64,000 nt of DNA from Bacillus altitudinis 41KF2b (GTDB lineage: Bacteria > Bacillota > Bacilli > Bacillales > Bacillaceae). Below the pieces are notes generated by a model, which saw only the letters and a list, made by a program, of their open reading frames with translations, had not been told where the DNA came from and made no database searches. The stretch covers positions 124,001-188,000 of the forward strand of contig NZ_ASJC01000003.1 in assembly GCF_000691145.1 (NCBI RefSeq). The letters run 5' to 3'. Shown here piece by piece: positions 62,308-64,000 of this stretch (positions within the stretch are counted from its first letter, which is position 1; each line of letters starts with the position of its first letter). A program made the position numbers and the translations under genes.

Positions 62308-62631
62308 TCAATTTAGCACACTAAAGTCGAAAAAGCTGTCACAAATTGTCGAATAAATATGAATTTTTAATAAGAATCGGCAGACTAATGATTGTATTAT
62401 AATCCATTTGTGGTATAGGTTTACATATGACTTTTGGTGCAATTTTGTTAAATGTTGTATTTGTTTGTAAAGGATATGCTTAGCATTTGAAATATGATTT
62501 CGAACAGTCTTTTCGCTAATAAAAAGCTCGCTTGCAATTTCTTTTGTTGTTTTATCTTGGACGAGCAATTCGAATACTTCTCTTTCTCTTTTGGTTAATA
62601 GCGGCTTGGATTGAAACTCTTTCTCCTTCAA
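62308..62631 (-). CDS. gerE: gerE, 5' segment (50 codons) fused to 57 phage-encoded codons
   Basis: GerE is the last mother-cell regulator of sporulation, controlling late coat genes with sigma-K RNA polymerase. From a TTG start (GGAGGG RBS) the frame encodes MKEKEFQSKPLLTKREREVF ... SEKTVRNHISNA, then at 62482 runs into phage DNA (KHILYKQIQH...) until 62308. The hybrid lacks the last 24 residues, including the final helix of the LuxR-type HTH domain, so it is probably inactive. Excision joins codon 50 to MQKLG at 22035 and restores 74 codons. Confidence 0.95.
   Translation of the reverse strand: MKEKEFQSKPLLTKREREVFELLVQDKTTKEIASELFISEKTVRNHISNAKHILYKQIQHLTKLHQKSYVNLYHKWIIIQSLVCRFLLKIHIYSTICDSFFDFSVLN
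62460..62511. other. attR: right prophage junction
   Basis: Core GCATTTG at 62483-62489. Phage-side flank TTTGTAAAGGATATGCTTA (62464-62482) mirrors the flank at attL. Host-side flank AAATATGATTTCG is gerE. Reconstructed attB is ...TTTTGCATG-GCATTTG-AAATATGAT... Confidence 0.88.
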
Positions 62632-62699
62632 GTATTGTAACCCTCCTTGCTAAGGTGAGAGCTCTAGTCTCTATAGAATGGGATTCTGTATAGTCGAGA

Positions 62700-62708
62700 T
62701 ATCATATG
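62700..62708 (-). promoter_or_regulatory. Sigma-K-type -10 of gerE
   Basis: CATATGATA fits CATAnnnTA, with AC 17 bp upstream, read leftward. gerE is sigma-K dependent in B. subtilis. In the lysogen this promoter points through the truncated gerE into aimR-aimP. Confidence 0.65.
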
Positions 62709-62789
62709 CCGGGTACTTGAGGTAGGTGACGTTAAAATCGAGAATTCCCGTAGATGAGCGTCCAATTTCCTCCCCTTCAAACCGCACAA

Positions 62790-62824
62790 AAAAGGACGAG
62801 TCCCCTATAGAGACATCGTCCTTT
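62790..62824 (-). terminator. Terminator of the citrate transporter gene
   Basis: AAAGGACGATGTCTC-TATAG-GGGACTCGTCCTTTTTT on the minus strand. Confidence 0.88.
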
Positions 62825-62837
62825 ATCAAACAAGCTG

Positions 62838-64000
62838 TTAAAATATCGAAATGGCTCCTGTTAAAAGAGCAATAAGTGTTGTAAACAGGGCTGTGAGTAC
62901 GGTCCATAACAGTGCGTACTTTTGCAAATCACCGATATCTTTATTCAGCATACTCACAAGTAGTAATGTGGAAGCCACAAGCGGACTCAGTAAATGGACA
63001 GGCTGTCCGATAATAGAGGCGCGCGCAATTTCTACTGGATCAATTCCGTAAGCTGCGCCGGCTTCAGCTAAGATTGGCAGCACCCCGAAATAATACGCAT
63101 CATTTGAAAGAACAAATGTAAATGGCATACTCGTCAAAGCGACAATGAGTGGAAAAAATGAGCTGTATGAATCTGGAATCATGTAAATAACCAAGTTAGC
63201 AATGGACTCCACCATTTTTGTTCCCGAAAAAATGCCTGTGAAAATTCCTGCTGCAAACACAAGGGTAATGACCGTTAAAGCATTTCCTGCATGCGATAAA
63301 ATCCGCTCACGCTGATCTTCAACTTTTGGATAGTTGATCATAAGCGCAATGACAAAGCCAATGAGAAAGAGTACAGGAATCGGTACGATATCCAATACAA
63401 GTGTGACCATGACAGCAATCGTCAGGAAGAAGTTGACCCAAATTAGGTTTGGTCTCTTCATATCTGCAACGCCATCTTCAATTGATGCCGCCAATTCAGG
63501 AGAGATCGAGACCTCTTCTTTATACTGAATCTCGGCAACCCCAATGCGCTTCCGTTCTTTTTTTCCAAGAACATACGCTGTAAAAAGGATAAAAAGACCG
63601 CCCCCTATCATCGTCGGGAGTAATGGAATGAAGAATTCCGCTGCATCTAAACCAAGTGCAGCAATCGCACGAGTAGCTGGACCGCCCCAAGGCGTCATTC
63701 CACTCATAATGCCTAGTGATAATAATGAAATCGTCCCTAAAATCAGTGGGTTCATCCCAATTCTTAAGAAAAGTGGCAGCATAGCTGATACGGTAATCAT
63801 GTACGTTGTCGTTCCATCACCATCTAATGCAACAAGCATAGACAAAATCGCTACCCCAAAAGCAATTTTGACCGGATCGCCTTTCACAAGACGTAAAATC
63901 AGTTTAATCAATGGGTCAAACAATCCAGCATCCAGCATGACACCGAAGAATAAGATGGCAAATAACAATAAAGCAGCAGATGGTGCAACGGTCTTGAGTC
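62838..64000 (-). CDS. CitMHS-family citrate-metal transporter, partial
   Basis: The C-terminal part (about 387 residues; the frame is open to the window end) of a polytopic secondary transporter of divalent metal-citrate complexes. Motifs: ILFFGVMLDAGLFDPLI, ALDGDGTTTYMITVSAMLPLF, MTPWGGPATRAIAALG, and the C-terminal NDAYYFGVLPILAEAGAAYG. Ion trapping of CitM/CitN type; which paralogue is unclear. Host gene, flanking gerE. Confidence 0.9.
   Translation of the reverse strand, partial: LKTVAPSAALLLFAILFFGVMLDAGLFDPLIKLILRLVKGDPVKIAFGVAILSMLVALDGDGTTTYMITVSAMLPLFLRIGMNPLILGTISLLSLGIMSGMTPWGGPATRAIAALGLDAAEFFIPLLPTMIGGGLFILFTAYVLGKKERKRIGVAEIQYKEEVSISPELAASIEDGVADMKRPNLIWVNFFLTIAVMVTLVLDIVPIPVLFLIGFVIALMINYPKVEDQRERILSHAGNALTVITLVFAAGIFTGIFSGTKMVESIANLVIYMIPDSYSSFFPLIVALTSMPFTFVLSNDAYYFGVLPILAEAGAAYGIDPVEIARASIIGQPVHLLSPLVASTLLLVSMLNKDIGDLQKYALLWTVLTALFTTLIALLTGAISIF

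Larger units (their letters stand above)
22037..62489. mobile_element. Complete siphovirus prophage inserted in gerE
   Basis: 40,446 bp from core to core. It contains integrase, lysogeny control, replication, packaging (TerS/TerL), HK97-type head, long-tail morphogenesis, baseplate and lysis genes in intact form. Late genes run leftward and end at the amidase. Base composition is more AT-rich than the host flanks. No essential structural gene is visibly broken, so it may be inducible. A small plus-strand cargo block (23.7-25.8 kb) lies between the integrase and the lysis genes. Confidence 0.96.

Noticed and set aside
22037..62489. SPbeta-type prophage, because of the serine recombinase and AimR
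   Set aside because: Genome is about 40 kb with HK97-type head genes and DnaD/DnaC replication genes; SPbeta is much larger and differently organised.
62308..62631. A 107-residue LuxR-type regulator as a normal gene
   Set aside because: Only the first 50 codons are gerE; the rest is phage DNA read by chance. The full GerE forms after excision.
62671..62907. 78-codon minus-strand ORF between gerE and the transporter
   Set aside because: It overlaps the transporter 3' end, its terminator and the gerE promoter, and has no RBS.

Overview
The window is a stretch of Bacillus chromosome, most likely from the B. pumilus group, carrying a complete temperate siphophage genome inserted inside the sporulation gene gerE. 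The host genes give this away: an ilvE / Leu T-box / ilvB-ilvH-ilvC block, ykgB-like lactonase, dltX-A-B-C-D, tRNA-Arg, and the ysnB-ysnA-rph-gerM-racE-ysmB-gerE run are typical of B. subtilis relatives. The exact species is an inference.

Layout. 1-4.6 kb: branched-chain amino acid genes, all leftward. 5-6.5 kb: lactonase and a DUF1232 membrane protein. 6.6-10.9 kb: the dlt operon for teichoic acid D-alanylation, behind an ECF-type promoter. 11-17.1 kb: an AT-rich accessory island (Kelch protein, DUF4241, membrane proteins, broken DUF3800 gene) ending in the last 49 codons of a tyrosine integrase next to tRNA-Arg(UCU); it looks like a decaying integrative element. 17.3-21.8 kb: ysnB, rdgB homolog, rph, gerM, racE, ysmB. 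21.96-22.04 kb: the last 24 codons of gerE. 22.04-62.48 kb: the prophage, 40,446 bp between the two copies of a 7-bp core. 62.48-62.63 kb: the first 50 codons of gerE with a sigma-K-like promoter. 62.8-64 kb: a CitMHS citrate transporter cut by the window end.

Prophage. A large serine recombinase lies just inside the left end. Next come rightward accessory genes (lipoprotein, small winged helix, a secreted pre-protein with a membrane partner resembling a toxin/immunity pair). Everything else runs leftward except the repressor: an arbitrium-type aimR-aimP pair at the right end, a Cro-like gene facing a CI-like repressor with two perfect palindromic operators, replication genes (DnaD-like organizer, DnaC loader), many small early genes, a cytosine methyltransferase, dUTPase, an ArpU regulator, a small tyrosine recombinase, two separately terminated cargo genes, then HNH-TerS-TerL-portal-protease-capsid-connector-tail-baseplate-holin-amidase in canonical order.

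How it fits together. Joining the two gerE pieces at GCATTTG restores a 74-residue GerE exactly, so the phage is a candidate sporulation-excised intervening element like skin or SPbeta. Its lysogeny decision appears to be run by a peptide-sensing AimR. Downstream of aimP is an inverted repeat whose outer 6-bp boxes are 25 bp apart, followed by a promoter and a 39-codon ORF (candidate aimX) that runs antisense into the 3' end of the repressor gene. The interrupted gerE reading frame stops 17 bp before aimR, so the host's late mother-cell promoter reads into the phage's communication genes. These are sequence-based proposals; none is experimentally shown here.
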